Notes under the pieces: generated by a model
What the model was told of the DNA's origin: nothing
The model's input: the letters and a program-made list of their open reading frames with translations, nothing else
The model's database searches: none
Shown here: piece after piece, positions 1 through 9,459 of the stretch
Numbering within the stretch: position 1 is the first letter of the stretch
Layout: the number at the start of each line of letters is the position of its first letter
DNA from: JBBIRM01 sp037441765
GTDB lineage: Bacteria; Desulfobacterota; BSN033; UBA1163
Assembly: GCA_037441765.1 (NCBI GenBank)
Contig: JBBIRM010000028.1
Span: forward strand, 1 to 23,858
Reading direction: 5' to 3'
DNA length: 23,858 nt
Translations under genes and position numbers: made by a program

Positions 1-69
1 ATTATATTTCTGACCATTAGAAATTAGTTTGCGATGTTATTAGTGCAATCACTTAATCATTAAATCCTT

Positions 70-2472
70 CTACGCTACAACCACTTTTACCTTAGAAAGC
101 AACTTCCTCTTAATGAAATTTGGTTTGATGATATATATCATCAAAGGATGAAGGGTTAATGTAAGAACAACATTGGTTCCCATGATCATCGCAAGAAAAA
201 ACCCCACCTGTGCTTGAAACTTAAAATCAGAAAAGAGATACCAAGTAATGATCGGAAAAATAATAGTTAATCCAGTATATACTACTGCTTTGCCTGTCGT
301 ACAAATCGATTGGAAGATTGTCTTGCCCCAATCTCCACCCTGGATAGGAAACTCCTCAATACAGCGGCTATATAGGTAGATGGCAAAATCAACTCCCACC
401 CCAACACCAATGGCGGCAATAGGAAGCGAATTAACAGAAAGCCCAATATTCGCAAAAGCCATATATGCACCGGCTACACTATTGGCCAGGATCAAGGGGA
501 GAGTCAGCATGAGGCCACCTGTTATTGACATAAAAGATAATGTACAAAATATAAATATGGCTAAAAGCACTGTTAAATCGATTAGAAAATGAGCCCTTTT
601 CATCTCCTCATTGAGAGCAATCTCCATACCAATTCTTCCACCTGCTAACTTAAACTCCCCTTTCTCAATCTTCATGGGATGATTTTTAAAAAAATCGTAG
701 GCGGCATCACGAATGCGGAGCAAATTATCCGAGGTGTGATCAGAAAAATAGAGTGTAATTTGTGCCCGCTCCAAGGTACGATCTATATACCGTCCCAAAG
801 TACCCACATCCGTACTTTGCTTCACATAACCCATTACACCTGTTAACAGATTCGTGTTGCGGGGTAACTGGTACCAAATTTGGTCCCCATCATGTAGTGT
901 TAAATTCACCATCTTCACCATATTGATGATAGATTCGGAGGATTTATATATATCGGGCAACCTCTCTTGCATATGCTTTGAAAAGGCCTCGAACGTTGTG
1001 AGAACAACCGGTTCATATACCAGCCCCTTTTCTCCCTCAAAAAAGAGCACAAAATTTTCTGATGAGGCATTAAAGAGCTGGTTGATTAGAACCTGATCTT
1101 TGTTGTAAGCATGGGAAGGCCAGAGAAGAGGAGAGCCAGGGGTGGGATCTCCGATTTTAAGTCTCCTCATCTCCCAACCACAAAAGATCAATCCCCCAAC
1201 GGTTAGAATTAAAATGAAATATTTACCAGAACCAATTGAAAAACTGGTCACTTTCGCAATAGCTCTTGTCTGCCAATCCACTTTGCTGAGCTCCTTTGCC
1301 CATCTTTCACTTGCCACCTTAAGTGGTATTAAATTGCAAATCGTTGGAACCATGAAACCGGTTAAGATAATGCTCATCATCCAGAAGCTCATGATGATGG
1401 CTAAATGTTGCATCAAGGTGATCTTCGCTAAAAACAGTACTAAAAATCCCGCAGCATCAGTTGTCACTGCCGCAAAGTTGGGGAGAAACATTGCCCGCAT
1501 GGTATTATAACTTGCACGGAGTCGATCATTGCCGCTGGCATCCAACTCTTCAAAGTAACGGCAAGTAATTTGAACTGAGTTGCTTACCATCCTCGCACCC
1601 ACTAAAAAGGCCAAAACGTATAACAAGGGATTGAAGTTTATCCCTGTAAATCCAATGAATCCAAGTCCCCACACGGTAAGAATCAAGGCGTTGGCCATTG
1701 GTGCGATCATACCCAAAAAATTCCGAAATATAAGGAACAGAATCAGAATCATAAAAATCACACTGATGATAAAAACAATATACATCTGGGACTTTAGACT
1801 ATAAATCCAGCCCATCATCATTGGGAACCCAATAATATGAATCGAGGTGTCTCCATCTGAATAATTTTTTCTTAATTTCTGTAAAAGGCTGAACACCTTC
1901 TCATAAGAAACATCCTCTTTGAATTCAGTCATTAGCAATGCCGCCGTACCATCCTCCGATACCAAAATACCTTTATAGGCCGGGTTAGAAAAAATATTCT
2001 CCCTGAGTAACTCCATCTCCTGAGGATTCTTAGGCACCTCAGGCCACATAATTGGAACAATGCTTATCTCCCCTTTTTTTAATGCAGTCACTACCTTAAC
2101 TGAATGGCTCGCAATGGATACCGTCAAGATTCGATAGACCTCATCCCATAGAGCGACTTCATCGGTCATCTTTTTAAGCTTCCTTAGATAGGCTTCGTTA
2201 AAAATATTCCCCTCCTTGGCCTTGAGGGCAATGACCACACTAGAACCCCCAGTACCAAACACTTCAGAGAAGCGGTCCATGAGTTTGAGGTAAGGATGAT
2301 CATACGGAAGTAAATCTTCCAAAATGACCTCACCCTTAATTCTAAAAGCACCATATAAAAAGACCAAAGTGAGAATTAAGATAAACAATAAAACCCTAAG
2401 CCTATGATGGGATAAAAACATACACGTACGATCCAATATCCGATGCTTTTCCTTGTTTTCCACCATCTCCAT
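70..2472 (-). CDS. RND/MMPL-superfamily exporter permease
   Basis: The 800-residue protein has the layout of a COG1033-type RND exporter: one membrane segment near residues 26-44, a large extracytoplasmic loop, a membrane bundle at about 225-385, another single segment near 413-430, a second loop, and a final bundle at about 635-790. The second bundle carries the motif GVGVGVDFAIYLYSR near residue 690, including the Asp typical of proton-coupled RND proteins. The equivalent place in the first bundle reads VGARMVSNSVQ with no acid, so the halves are asymmetric. It would move a hydrophobic substrate or lipid across or out of the inner membrane. It is the last gene of a minus-strand run, 168 bp after the YCF48-like gene. 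That pairing is familiar from steroid and aromatic catabolic clusters (general knowledge). The ribosome site is weak: ATG at 2472 and 2466 are both possible. The family is secure, the substrate unknown. Confidence 0.88.
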   Translation of the reverse strand: MEMVENKEKHRILDRTCMFLSHHRLRVLLFILILTLVFLYGAFRIKGEVILEDLLPYDHPYLKLMDRFSEVFGTGGSSVVIALKAKEGNIFNEAYLRKLKKMTDEVALWDEVYRILTVSIASHSVKVVTALKKGEISIVPIMWPEVPKNPQEMELLRENIFSNPAYKGILVSEDGTAALLMTEFKEDVSYEKVFSLLQKLRKNYSDGDTSIHIIGFPMMMGWIYSLKSQMYIVFIISVIFMILILFLIFRNFLGMIAPMANALILTVWGLGFIGFTGINFNPLLYVLAFLVGARMVSNSVQITCRYFEELDASGNDRLRASYNTMRAMFLPNFAAVTTDAAGFLVLFLAKITLMQHLAIIMSFWMMSIILTGFMVPTICNLIPLKVASERWAKELSKVDWQTRAIAKVTSFSIGSGKYFILILTVGGLIFCGWEMRRLKIGDPTPGSPLLWPSHAYNKDQVLINQLFNASSENFVLFFEGEKGLVYEPVVLTTFEAFSKHMQERLPDIYKSSESIINMVKMVNLTLHDGDQIWYQLPRNTNLLTGVMGYVKQSTDVGTLGRYIDRTLERAQITLYFSDHTSDNLLRIRDAAYDFFKNHPMKIEKGEFKLAGGRIGMEIALNEEMKRAHFLIDLTVLLAIFIFCTLSFMSITGGLMLTLPLILANSVAGAYMAFANIGLSVNSLPIAAIGVGVGVDFAIYLYSRCIEEFPIQGGDWGKTIFQSICTTGKAVVYTGLTIIFPIITWYLFSDFKFQAQVGFFLAMIMGTNVVLTLTLHPLMIYIIKPNFIKRKLLSKVKVVVA

Positions 2473-2501
2473 CTTTAATATTAAAAAGATTTACAATACT
2501 T

Positions 2502-2533
2502 TCAGAAAACCCCAAGTTTTAAAAACTGGGGAT
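2502..2533 (+). repeat. REP-like palindromic repeat, copy 1
   Basis: The tract contains CAGAAAACCCCAAGTTTT followed by AAAACTGGGG, an imperfect palindrome. Its reverse complement ends in the shared tail TGGGGTTTTCTG seen at 3794-3823 and 10116-10155. It sits immediately upstream of the RND gene start. The family assignment rests on by-eye comparison of these copies only. Confidence 0.45.
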
Positions 2534-2567
2534 AAATGGTGAACAGGGCGAATCGAATTAATTCATC

Positions 2568-2601
2568 GAAGCCAGGGTCTTAATAAGAAATCCTGGCCTT
2601 C
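2568..2601. other. intergenic hairpin
   Basis: GAA-GCCAGG pairs with CCTGGC-TTC (one bulged C), with an inner TCTT/AAGA stem. It lies between the YCF48-like gene and the RND gene. No T-run follows on the minus strand, so it is not a clear terminator and may stabilise or process the transcript. Confidence 0.4.
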
Positions 2602-2640
2602 AGGCAATCGAGTTTTATTTGTAAAATTTTTAAACATTGT

Positions 2641-3654
2641 TCAATAAACAACCCGTTGCCAAAAGGTAGAAGTGTTGAGATAAATAGCCCCACCTGCCCC
2701 TACGGCTACAAACCCAGAATTACCTCGCCGCGAAATCCCATAAATCCAATCATATTGGATAGGAGGCTTAAACTCAGGACTCTTCCAGGTCTGTCCATTA
2801 TCAGACGAAGAAGAAAACGTGCGATTTCCCCCAATCACAATACTTCCTTTTTTATTAGAGGCAATGCAAAAAAGTTGGGTCTTACGTAATCCGGTCAAAA
2901 CTTCTCTCCAAGTCTTTCCCCCGTCTACAGTCTTTATCACATAACCCTCTATGCCAATCGCCCACGCGATCTTTGGACTAATGGCCATCACATCGAATAA
3001 AAAATTTCCTCCTTCTATATCACCAGTAACCTCTGAAATCTTTACCTTTCCCGCCTGCTTCTCCCAACTTTTCCCACCATTTCGCGTATGATAGATAAAA
3101 CCATATTCACCTACTGCCCATCCATGAAATAAATCACAGAAGGAAATAGATTTAAGAATCAGATCAACATCTTTGAACTGGATATACCATGTATTCCCCC
3201 CGTCATCAGTAGATAGAATATGGGTTTGTTCGGTAACAATCCAACCCTTTAGAGGAGTCACAAAATAGACTTTCATTAAAAAATATGGAACAGGACTTTT
3301 CTGTCTTACCCAGTTCTTGCCTCCATCTGTGGTATGGAGGATAGTCCCTCCATCACCTACTGCCCAGCCTTTTTTGGGATCAACAAAAAATATGGAACTC
3401 AATGTGTAATCTGTCCCGCTTTTCTGACGAACCCAAGTCTTCCCACCATCTGTGGTGTGAAGAATACACCCCCAACGACCGCACGTCCAACCAACTTTTT
3501 CATTTGGGAAGGTGACAGAAAAAAGATCTTCGTACAATTTCTGCTGGGCCCCCATGACATAGGAAGTGAAACAGTAAATAAAAAAAATTAATATATAAAT
3601 TATGAAGATTAATTGTTTAAAAAGAAATCTATGAAATAATTTTATTTGCATCAT
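2641..3654 (-). CDS. secreted YCF48/BNR-repeat beta-propeller protein
   Basis: The 337-residue protein starts with a hydrophobic segment (about residues 12-34, ending near VMGAQQ) that looks like an export signal. At least six Asp-box/BNR motifs follow, of the form (S/T)-x-D-x-G-x-T-W: HTTDGGKTW twice in variant form, STDDGGNTW, HTRNGGKSW, KTVDGGKTW and SSSDNGQTW. Each follows a GWAVG-type strand, giving a propeller of about seven blades. The closest named family is YCF48/HCF136-like, known in photosystem assembly, but non-photosynthetic bacteria carry it beside RND exporters, as here. A role as a periplasmic partner of the downstream exporter is inference. It begins ATGATG with no strong Shine-Dalgarno site and ends with TGA. 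The 203-bp gap upstream may hold its own promoter, but none is convincing. Confidence 0.85.
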   Translation of the reverse strand: MMQIKLFHRFLFKQLIFIIYILIFFIYCFTSYVMGAQQKLYEDLFSVTFPNEKVGWTCGRWGCILHTTDGGKTWVRQKSGTDYTLSSIFFVDPKKGWAVGDGGTILHTTDGGKNWVRQKSPVPYFLMKVYFVTPLKGWIVTEQTHILSTDDGGNTWYIQFKDVDLILKSISFCDLFHGWAVGEYGFIYHTRNGGKSWEKQAGKVKISEVTGDIEGGNFLFDVMAISPKIAWAIGIEGYVIKTVDGGKTWREVLTGLRKTQLFCIASNKKGSIVIGGNRTFSSSSDNGQTWKSPEFKPPIQYDWIYGISRRGNSGFVAVGAGGAIYLNTSTFWQRVVY

Positions 3655-3793
3655 TACGTTCTATCTTTAAAAAGATTAAATTCTCAATACTCAATCTTTA
3701 GGTGGTCATCTTTAAAGTAAATAATTCACAGAACTCTTTCTCAACTTTTGTGTTTTCAAACACTTATATTTTCTAAATGGTCCCTCTTCCAAA

Positions 3794-3823
3794 ACCCTGG
3801 GTTTTTCTGGCATATTTTATAAT
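3794..3823 (+). repeat. REP-like palindromic repeat, copy 2
   Basis: The core AAAACCC-T-GGGTTTT is followed by TCTGGCATATTTTATAA, nearly identical to the tail of the copy at 10116-10155 (TCTGGCATAACTTATAA). It lies in the 203-bp gap between the ligase stop and the YCF48-like gene, where it could slow or stop transcription. No T-run typical of an intrinsic terminator is present. Confidence 0.5.
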
Positions 3824-3857
3824 TTTTTAAATTTCCATAATATTTTTACTTAAAAAA

Positions 3858-5549
3858 TTAAAACTTTATCTCTCCTTTCTCTTTCATTTTTGCAATTGCC
3901 TCATCCCTCATTAGTCTTTTAAAAATTTTTTCAGTAACTGTTAACGGGATACTTTCTCTAAACTCTATAAATTTTGGAATAGCATAAGGTGGAAGATAGC
4001 ATCGACAAAATTCTTTAATATCTTCAGAACTAATTTTGCCTTTAAATCCGGCTTTAAGCTTAATGGTAGCCATTATCCTTTCGCTACCAGGAATCTCAGG
4101 ATCAGGAATCCCATAGGATGCTGCCATTTGGACTCCTGGATATTTATACAGAACTTCGTCCACAATTGATGTATAAACTTTCATCCCAGATACATTTACC
4201 ATATCCTTGATTCGGTCACTCATATGAAAATAACCATCTTCATCCATGAAGGCGATATCTCCCGTATGCAACCAACCATCATCGGTTAGTCCTGATCCTG
4301 CTTCTGGCCAGTATCCTTTCATGATCTGCGGACCTCTTACAACAATTTCTCCGGGTTCCCCAAAAGGCACTTCCTCGTTGGTCACCGGGTCAACAAGCTT
4401 GCATTCTGTGTCAGGCGATGGAATACCAATACCAGTCTTCTCTATAGACATGAAACCAGTGATCTTTGAAAAGGCTGAAATGTTAAAATGGGTTAACGGG
4501 GAAGTTTCAGTTAAACCATAACCCTCTGATACAGGCATACCAATTTCTTTCTTTATTGCTTCAGCAATTTTTAAAGGAAGCGGCGCAGACCCACTCATTG
4601 GGATTACATTCATCTTTCCCACCTTCGCTTCCGCTATTCTCATTAGTTGTGTAGGGACTGTTGTAATCATCAATGGACGATATTTTTGGAGATATTTAAC
4701 GATCGTCTCTGTATCTCTTGGATCAGGTATTAGGATAATCCGAAGTCCTAAATATGCTGCTGCCTGTTCCACATAATGGCCATAAGAATGAAATAATGGA
4801 ATTGGAACAAATACTGATGCTTTACCAATAATCCCTCTAAGTAATGGCTTAAGCATCCACGGGAATCCCTGTAAAATACAACTATACCTATTGAAATGGG
4901 TTATCATGACGCCTTTTGGTATTCCTGTGGCTCCCCCTGTGAAGGCGAGTTCACATAAATCTTCTTTAGGACTAATTTCTATTTTGGGGGGATTTGGCTC
5001 ATTTTCCTCTAGAAGCTTTCTGAATTCATATACTCCTTTTGGTAGTGTTTGAGCCACTTCCCTAATATCAAATCCTTCAGTAGAAGTAACAATAATATGT
5101 TCAATGTCACATGCCTCTTTTATTTTTAGAACTTGGTTTAATTGTTCCTCTCTACATATGATAATTTTGCTATCTGAACTTCCTATTTCATGAATTAACC
5201 CTTCATTTGTCCTCAGAATGCTTGTAGGGACAACTACGGCGCCTGCCTTTAAAATAGCCCAATCACTTATAATAAATTCTATACAATTTGGTAATAACAC
5301 AACCACTCGATCTCCTTTTTTTACTCCTAATCTAACTAAAGCTTTCGCAAATTTATCTACAAGTACCTTCAAAACTTTGTAACTGATCGACCTCTCTAAA
5401 AATAATATAGCAGTTTGGTTGGGGTATCTTTCTGCAGCTTCATCAAGTAATTTAAATAAAGGAATTTGTGGATATGGTTCGAGGGTCTCCTCCAATTTAT
5501 ATGGTCCTAATTTGTAGCTTTTTAACCAAGGTCTGTCTGAATACCTCAT
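3858..5549 (-). CDS. AMP-forming acyl-CoA ligase (ANL superfamily)
   Basis: The 563-residue enzyme would activate a carboxylic acid with ATP and CoA to an acyl-CoA through an acyl-adenylate. The ANL motifs are complete: P-loop FTGGATGIPKG at 203-213, YGLTE at 344-348, HTGD at 428-431, the hinge region around SDRIKDM at 444-450, and the catalytic A10 lysine in TEKIFKR (Lys541). The length and the N-terminal RPWLKSY segment resemble long-chain or alicyclic/aromatic acid CoA ligases; the substrate cannot be assigned. An AGAGGAGA ribosome site lies about 10 nt before the ATG. It follows the aldehyde:ferredoxin oxidoreductase gene by 75 bp. The obvious coupling is aldehyde to acid by the oxidoreductase, then acid to CoA thioester here. 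Confidence 0.92.
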   Translation of the reverse strand: MRYSDRPWLKSYKLGPYKLEETLEPYPQIPLFKLLDEAAERYPNQTAILFLERSISYKVLKVLVDKFAKALVRLGVKKGDRVVVLLPNCIEFIISDWAILKAGAVVVPTSILRTNEGLIHEIGSSDSKIIICREEQLNQVLKIKEACDIEHIIVTSTEGFDIREVAQTLPKGVYEFRKLLEENEPNPPKIEISPKEDLCELAFTGGATGIPKGVMITHFNRYSCILQGFPWMLKPLLRGIIGKASVFVPIPLFHSYGHYVEQAAAYLGLRIILIPDPRDTETIVKYLQKYRPLMITTVPTQLMRIAEAKVGKMNVIPMSGSAPLPLKIAEAIKKEIGMPVSEGYGLTETSPLTHFNISAFSKITGFMSIEKTGIGIPSPDTECKLVDPVTNEEVPFGEPGEIVVRGPQIMKGYWPEAGSGLTDDGWLHTGDIAFMDEDGYFHMSDRIKDMVNVSGMKVYTSIVDEVLYKYPGVQMAASYGIPDPEIPGSERIMATIKLKAGFKGKISSEDIKEFCRCYLPPYAIPKFIEFRESIPLTVTEKIFKRLMRDEAIAKMKEKGEIKF

Positions 5550-5624
5550 CTATATTTAATCTCCTCTTAGAAGCGAGACAACGATATATAACATCCTTCA
5601 CCAATTAAGAAATAGCAAATGGTT

Positions 5625-7505
5625 TTATTCCCTACAGAGATCCTCGATCAGATCATCAAGTCCCAACTCCTTTAACTTTTCAGGTGTTGGTTTCCCAGTC
5701 ACCTCATCCCATCCTCGGAGTTTGTAATAAGCATCTTTCATAATTTCAAGGGTTTCTCTTTCTATTACCATTCCTTTTGCTGGACCATCCGGTAAAGGGT
5801 CTTCCATCAAGCGCTTCGGCAGTATATCTGAATCTCTTGTTATCCCCTCTCTTATACAATAAGCACGAATAAGATTGTAAATTCTTTCACCACTATTTCT
5901 GAAATCATCTACTCCAAATTTCCATCCAGTTGCAAGTGATATTAACTGAGCATATTCCTCGGCCCTCAACAACATTCCCATAAATTTGCAAGCCCCGATA
6001 CTGTCAAAGACAGTCAAGGCATTCTCCATATCAATAACCACTTTAACTTCTTTTGGATTTGCTACAAAAGGATTTTCAATATGGCTATCTTCAATTAAAA
6101 GAAATGGGGTATCAATAAAGGTAGGGCCCTGAACATATGCTGTAATATGATCTCCACCACGGTTTGCAGTTACATATCCTAACCCAGTGATTTTAGCTGC
6201 GCGAGGGTCGTATGCAGGTAGTTCAAGACCTTTAACATGCATGGCAAAATGATCCGAACCTCGACCTATCTTCTCTGACATTACTTTTGTACCTTGCGCT
6301 ATAAAATCACCAATCCCCTCTCTTTTAGCAATCTTTTCGATAAGGTTTACAACCAACTCAGCATCTCCAAACTTAAGGTCAACTCCACCAGTCTCCTCAA
6401 TTGTTAATAGGCCTTTTTCAAAACATTCCATAGCAAAAGCTATGGAAGAGCCGGCTGAGATTGTATCGAGACCAAACTCGTTGCAAAGATAATTTGCCAT
6501 GGTAATTGCATTCATATCTGATACTCCACACATCGCCCCTAATGTATTCACTGATTCATATTCCGGACCTTCACCCTTATGCCCTTTCCAAGGCCCTTCC
6601 TTAATCTCAGTTCCTCGTCCACAAGAAATGGGACATGCAAAACAACTCACTCCTTTCACGAATACCTTATCTGCAAGCGCTTGCCCATCCACTTCTTCAA
6701 TATATTCAAAAACACCTTTCTGCCAATTCTTAGTTGGATACCCACCTCTCTCATTAACCATATCTGAAATCATATTTGTACCAAAAGCATCAAAACCTAC
6801 TTTCAACATTGATTCATTCAATAGATCAATTTGTTTTTTTGCAATCTCATCAAAACTATTCTTTTGTGCAAGAATAATAGGGGCTTTACCAAAGCAGGCA
6901 ATCGCTTTAATTCCTTTAGAACCCATAACAGCACCTAAACCGCATCTGCCTGCAGCGCGGTGCTTATTATTCATGATTGCCGCATACCGAACGAGGTTTT
7001 CTCCCCCGGGGCCGATAGAGGCAATAATTAGCCTCTTTTCGGAATTTTCCTGTATAATTAATTCTTCGGTTTCAGACACCGTTTTCCCCCAAAGGTGTTT
7101 TGCATCACAAAGTTCGGCTCTTCCATCAACAATTTTTAAATAAATAGGGGAGGGGGAGATCCCTTGAAAGATAATTCCATCATAACCACTTCTTTTAAGG
7201 GCTGGCCCAAAACTTCCACCAGAATTCGCATGGCCCCAGATACCAGTCAAAGGAGATTTTGCAACCACAGAATATCGGCTTGCACTGGCAGATGCTGTTC
7301 CGGTAAGTGGCCCTGTCATAAATATCAATAAATTTTCAGGGCCAAGAGGATCTGCCCCTTTCGGTACTTCTTCATAAAGATACTTCGTTGCAAGCCCTGC
7401 TCCCCCTAAAAATTTTCTCGCCCAATTTTCCTGAATCGGCTCCTTAAAAATTTTCCCAGAAGTTAAGTCGACTCTTAGTATCTGGCCCATATATCCAAAA
7501 GACAT
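5625..7505 (-). CDS. tungsten-dependent aldehyde:ferredoxin oxidoreductase
   Basis: The 626-residue protein is a full-length AOR-family enzyme. These enzymes hold a tungsto-bispterin cofactor and one [4Fe-4S] cluster, and oxidise aldehydes to acids with ferredoxin (or the reverse). The N-terminal domain begins GYMGQILRVDLTSGKI and includes GPLTGT (65-70), SASRYSVVAKSPLTG and GIGPGGEN-like SIGPGGEN (163-170). Cluster ligands are clear: C288-x2-C291-x3-C295 in SCFACPISCG, plus the distal Cys506 in GACKFMG. There is no signal peptide, so it is cytoplasmic. An AGGAGG site 8-9 nt upstream fixes the ATG at 7505. It lies between the SCP-2-like gene (96 bp) and an acyl-CoA ligase gene (75 bp). Which AOR subgroup it belongs to (general AOR, benzaldehyde type, other) cannot be decided by eye. 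Confidence 0.93.
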   Translation of the reverse strand: MSFGYMGQILRVDLTSGKIFKEPIQENWARKFLGGAGLATKYLYEEVPKGADPLGPENLLIFMTGPLTGTASASASRYSVVAKSPLTGIWGHANSGGSFGPALKRSGYDGIIFQGISPSPIYLKIVDGRAELCDAKHLWGKTVSETEELIIQENSEKRLIIASIGPGGENLVRYAAIMNNKHRAAGRCGLGAVMGSKGIKAIACFGKAPIILAQKNSFDEIAKKQIDLLNESMLKVGFDAFGTNMISDMVNERGGYPTKNWQKGVFEYIEEVDGQALADKVFVKGVSCFACPISCGRGTEIKEGPWKGHKGEGPEYESVNTLGAMCGVSDMNAITMANYLCNEFGLDTISAGSSIAFAMECFEKGLLTIEETGGVDLKFGDAELVVNLIEKIAKREGIGDFIAQGTKVMSEKIGRGSDHFAMHVKGLELPAYDPRAAKITGLGYVTANRGGDHITAYVQGPTFIDTPFLLIEDSHIENPFVANPKEVKVVIDMENALTVFDSIGACKFMGMLLRAEEYAQLISLATGWKFGVDDFRNSGERIYNLIRAYCIREGITRDSDILPKRLMEDPLPDGPAKGMVIERETLEIMKDAYYKLRGWDEVTGKPTPEKLKELGLDDLIEDLCRE

Positions 7506-7601
7506 AACCTTTCCTCCTATTTCTGTCGGTATAATGGTGAGGTTATATAAACTTTTAACGTTCCAATTATTTGTTTTTTAGTATTTTTAAGTATGGATCA
7601 A

Positions 7602-8096
7602 TTAAATCTTAAGCTCTGACCTAAACTTTTTTACGTAATTTCTATATTCTTCAAGTTCCTTTGGAGACATCTCATCAGGGAATTTAACTTCTATCTGTGT
7701 CAATGAATCAACGATGGTATTAGCATAGGGTGCAACCATCACGACCTTTACCTTATCACCGTGTTCAAGCTTTATCTTTCCTGACATAAAATCTGCAGTG
7801 AACCTGCTTTTTTTTGTTAATATGCTTTTCCACTCCTGTGGGGTCGCAGTTAATAGAAAATCGCATTGGTTTATGGCCTCCTCTTCGGTAAAAAACCCGA
7901 TTTTAATAAGTCTGCCTTGTTGGAAAAACGATCCAAAAATAATATCTTCATCAATCCCCCACTGCGGATCTGCTTTGACCCGATAACACAATTTCCAAGA
8001 AACCTTTTTCAATTTTTGTTCAAAATCAGGGTTAGCCCTATAGATCTTTGCGCTTTCTTCCAACCACTCTGGTGTGCAGTACCTATAAAAAGTCAT
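7602..8096 (-). CDS. SCP-2-like small protein
   Basis: The 164-residue soluble protein resembles bacterial sterol-carrier-protein-2-fold proteins. The supporting stretch is in the C-terminal half: a W-x-S-I-L-T-K-K-S-R-F-T-A-D-F core, then MSGKIKLEHGDKVKV and APYANTIVDSL, matching the usual pattern of a small-ligand-dependent readout followed by a 'G-(K/R)-(I/L)-K-(V/L)-x-G-D' strand. Such proteins bind lipids or acyl-CoAs in a hydrophobic cavity and are often encoded with fatty-acid or aromatic catabolic enzymes (family knowledge). It has no signal peptide. A GGAGGATAAATT-ATG site sets the start. It lies between the Rossmann-fold gene and the aldehyde:ferredoxin oxidoreductase gene, so a carrier or binding role for a hydrophobic intermediate is a reasonable inference. 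The family call is moderate. Confidence 0.6.
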   Translation of the reverse strand: MTFYRYCTPEWLEESAKIYRANPDFEQKLKKVSWKLCYRVKADPQWGIDEDIIFGSFFQQGRLIKIGFFTEEEAINQCDFLLTATPQEWKSILTKKSRFTADFMSGKIKLEHGDKVKVVMVAPYANTIVDSLTQIEVKFPDEMSPKELEEYRNYVKKFRSELKI

Positions 8097-8190
8097 AATT
8101 TATCCTCCAGGGTTCTTGTTTATAGGAGCGCTCCACATAATTAAAGTGTTGAGTGCCCCAGTAAGTGTAATTTATAAGTCCAATATATCC

Positions 8191-9369
8191 TTAAATGTAT
8201 TCTACTGAGATCTCTTCAACAGGAATATCTTTTTTTAGCATCTCGAAGAATATATCACAATCAATGATTCCTTCAGGAGCGTATACACCTGCTTTTTTGA
8301 TCTTCCCTTCAATGATCATCAGAGCCCCCAGCACACATGGGAGAGAGGTGATTAGGTCAGCAGCGGCACGACATCTGAATGAACGTTGTGCAAACCTGCC
8401 ATTCTTTTCCCCTCTAACATCGACTCTGAGGCTGACGCCATCGATACCAAACTCACCATATAAATCTACTACTTCCTTAATCATAGACTCAATGAGATCA
8501 GTAGCGATAGTTGGCAATGATAAAATGATCGCTGTCGCCACGTCGCGGGCCGAAACCTTGTGTTCGTTGACGTTCATTTCGATCAGATTGGATAGACCAA
8601 TATTCTTCATGAACATTGCGATATCCGTAAAGCGTTTTGGCCAGATTCCCCCATTATTCGTCACGTTCTTCACCCCCTGTATATATCTTGGGATTGTCAC
8701 TGGTTCAGGATGACCCACTTCATCAACTTGTAAAAACCCTATGGGCATAGAAAATTCCATTGTTCGAGTAACGGACATAGCAGGAATCTTGACCCAAGCA
8801 CCGTCTCGGTAAGTTAAAATGTCCCCAGATATAGCATGGAAATAATGGTCTACGATAGCCCGGCCCGTCATCTTGGGATCTAGTGCACTCCAAGCCCAGG
8901 CGGTGTCTATATCATTTACTATATCTAACTTCTTTGCTCCACATAGAGCCATGAGGTTAGTAATTCCTGGAGTAGCCCCTAAACCTACGATAATAGGAAT
9001 ACCGGTCTTTTTGGCAATTCTGTCATATTCCAGCATTTTAAGAGTTGCATCCCCATCATCACAAACATCCACCAGGGGAGTTTTTGCTTCTATGGCTGCT
9101 TTTACAATGGGCTCACCAAAAAGATAATAAGGGCCAACTGTATTGATAACCACATCAGCACCCTTCATAATCTGAACCAATGATTTGAAATCTTTCACAT
9201 CAATTAAAATTGCAACTGTCTTTCTTCCCAACTCTTTGGCAAGCTCTTGAGCTGCATTCAGATTATAGTCAGCTATGATAATTTCAATATCAGGTACTCG
9301 CTTTATAAGTTGACGTACCCCGCAAGCCCCAATATGGCCAGCTCCACCCAATGCAATAATTTTTGGCAT
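8191..9369 (-). CDS. saccharopine dehydrogenase-like NAD(P)-binding protein
   Basis: The 392-residue protein has an N-terminal Rossmann fold: IALGGAGHIGACGVRQL, then an acidic strand end (IIIADYN) and ADVVINTVGPYYLFGEPIV, all typical of the saccharopine dehydrogenase/homospermidine synthase superfamily. VGLGATPGITNLMA follows near residues 130-145. The C-terminal half is the usual alpha/beta domain. Members of this group in catabolic operons are often misannotated as lysine enzymes; nothing here implies lysine metabolism. I chose ATG at 9369 because AGGAGG at 9374-9379 lies 4 nt before it; the in-frame ATG seven codons upstream (9390) would place the AGGAGG inside the gene. It heads the run leading to the SCP-2-like, AOR, ligase, propeller and RND genes. 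Role in the pathway: an oxidoreductase step, unknown substrate. Confidence 0.82.
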   Translation of the reverse strand: MPKIIALGGAGHIGACGVRQLIKRVPDIEIIIADYNLNAAQELAKELGRKTVAILIDVKDFKSLVQIMKGADVVINTVGPYYLFGEPIVKAAIEAKTPLVDVCDDGDATLKMLEYDRIAKKTGIPIIVGLGATPGITNLMALCGAKKLDIVNDIDTAWAWSALDPKMTGRAIVDHYFHAISGDILTYRDGAWVKIPAMSVTRTMEFSMPIGFLQVDEVGHPEPVTIPRYIQGVKNVTNNGGIWPKRFTDIAMFMKNIGLSNLIEMNVNEHKVSARDVATAIILSLPTIATDLIESMIKEVVDLYGEFGIDGVSLRVDVRGEKNGRFAQRSFRCRAAADLITSLPCVLGALMIIEGKIKKAGVYAPEGIIDCDIFFEMLKKDIPVEEISVEYI

Positions 9370-9459
9370 AATACCTCCTTTTCTTCTCATTAATTGGATT
9401 CATTCAATGGATAACACTTTCTCATGTTACCAATTCTTTAACGTCATATTTTTAAATTC

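Noticed and set aside
6499..7143. A 214-codon open frame on the plus strand
   Set aside because: It lies wholly opposite the aldehyde:ferredoxin oxidoreductase gene, has no recognisable domain and no ribosome site; the same applies to other plus-strand open frames across the window.
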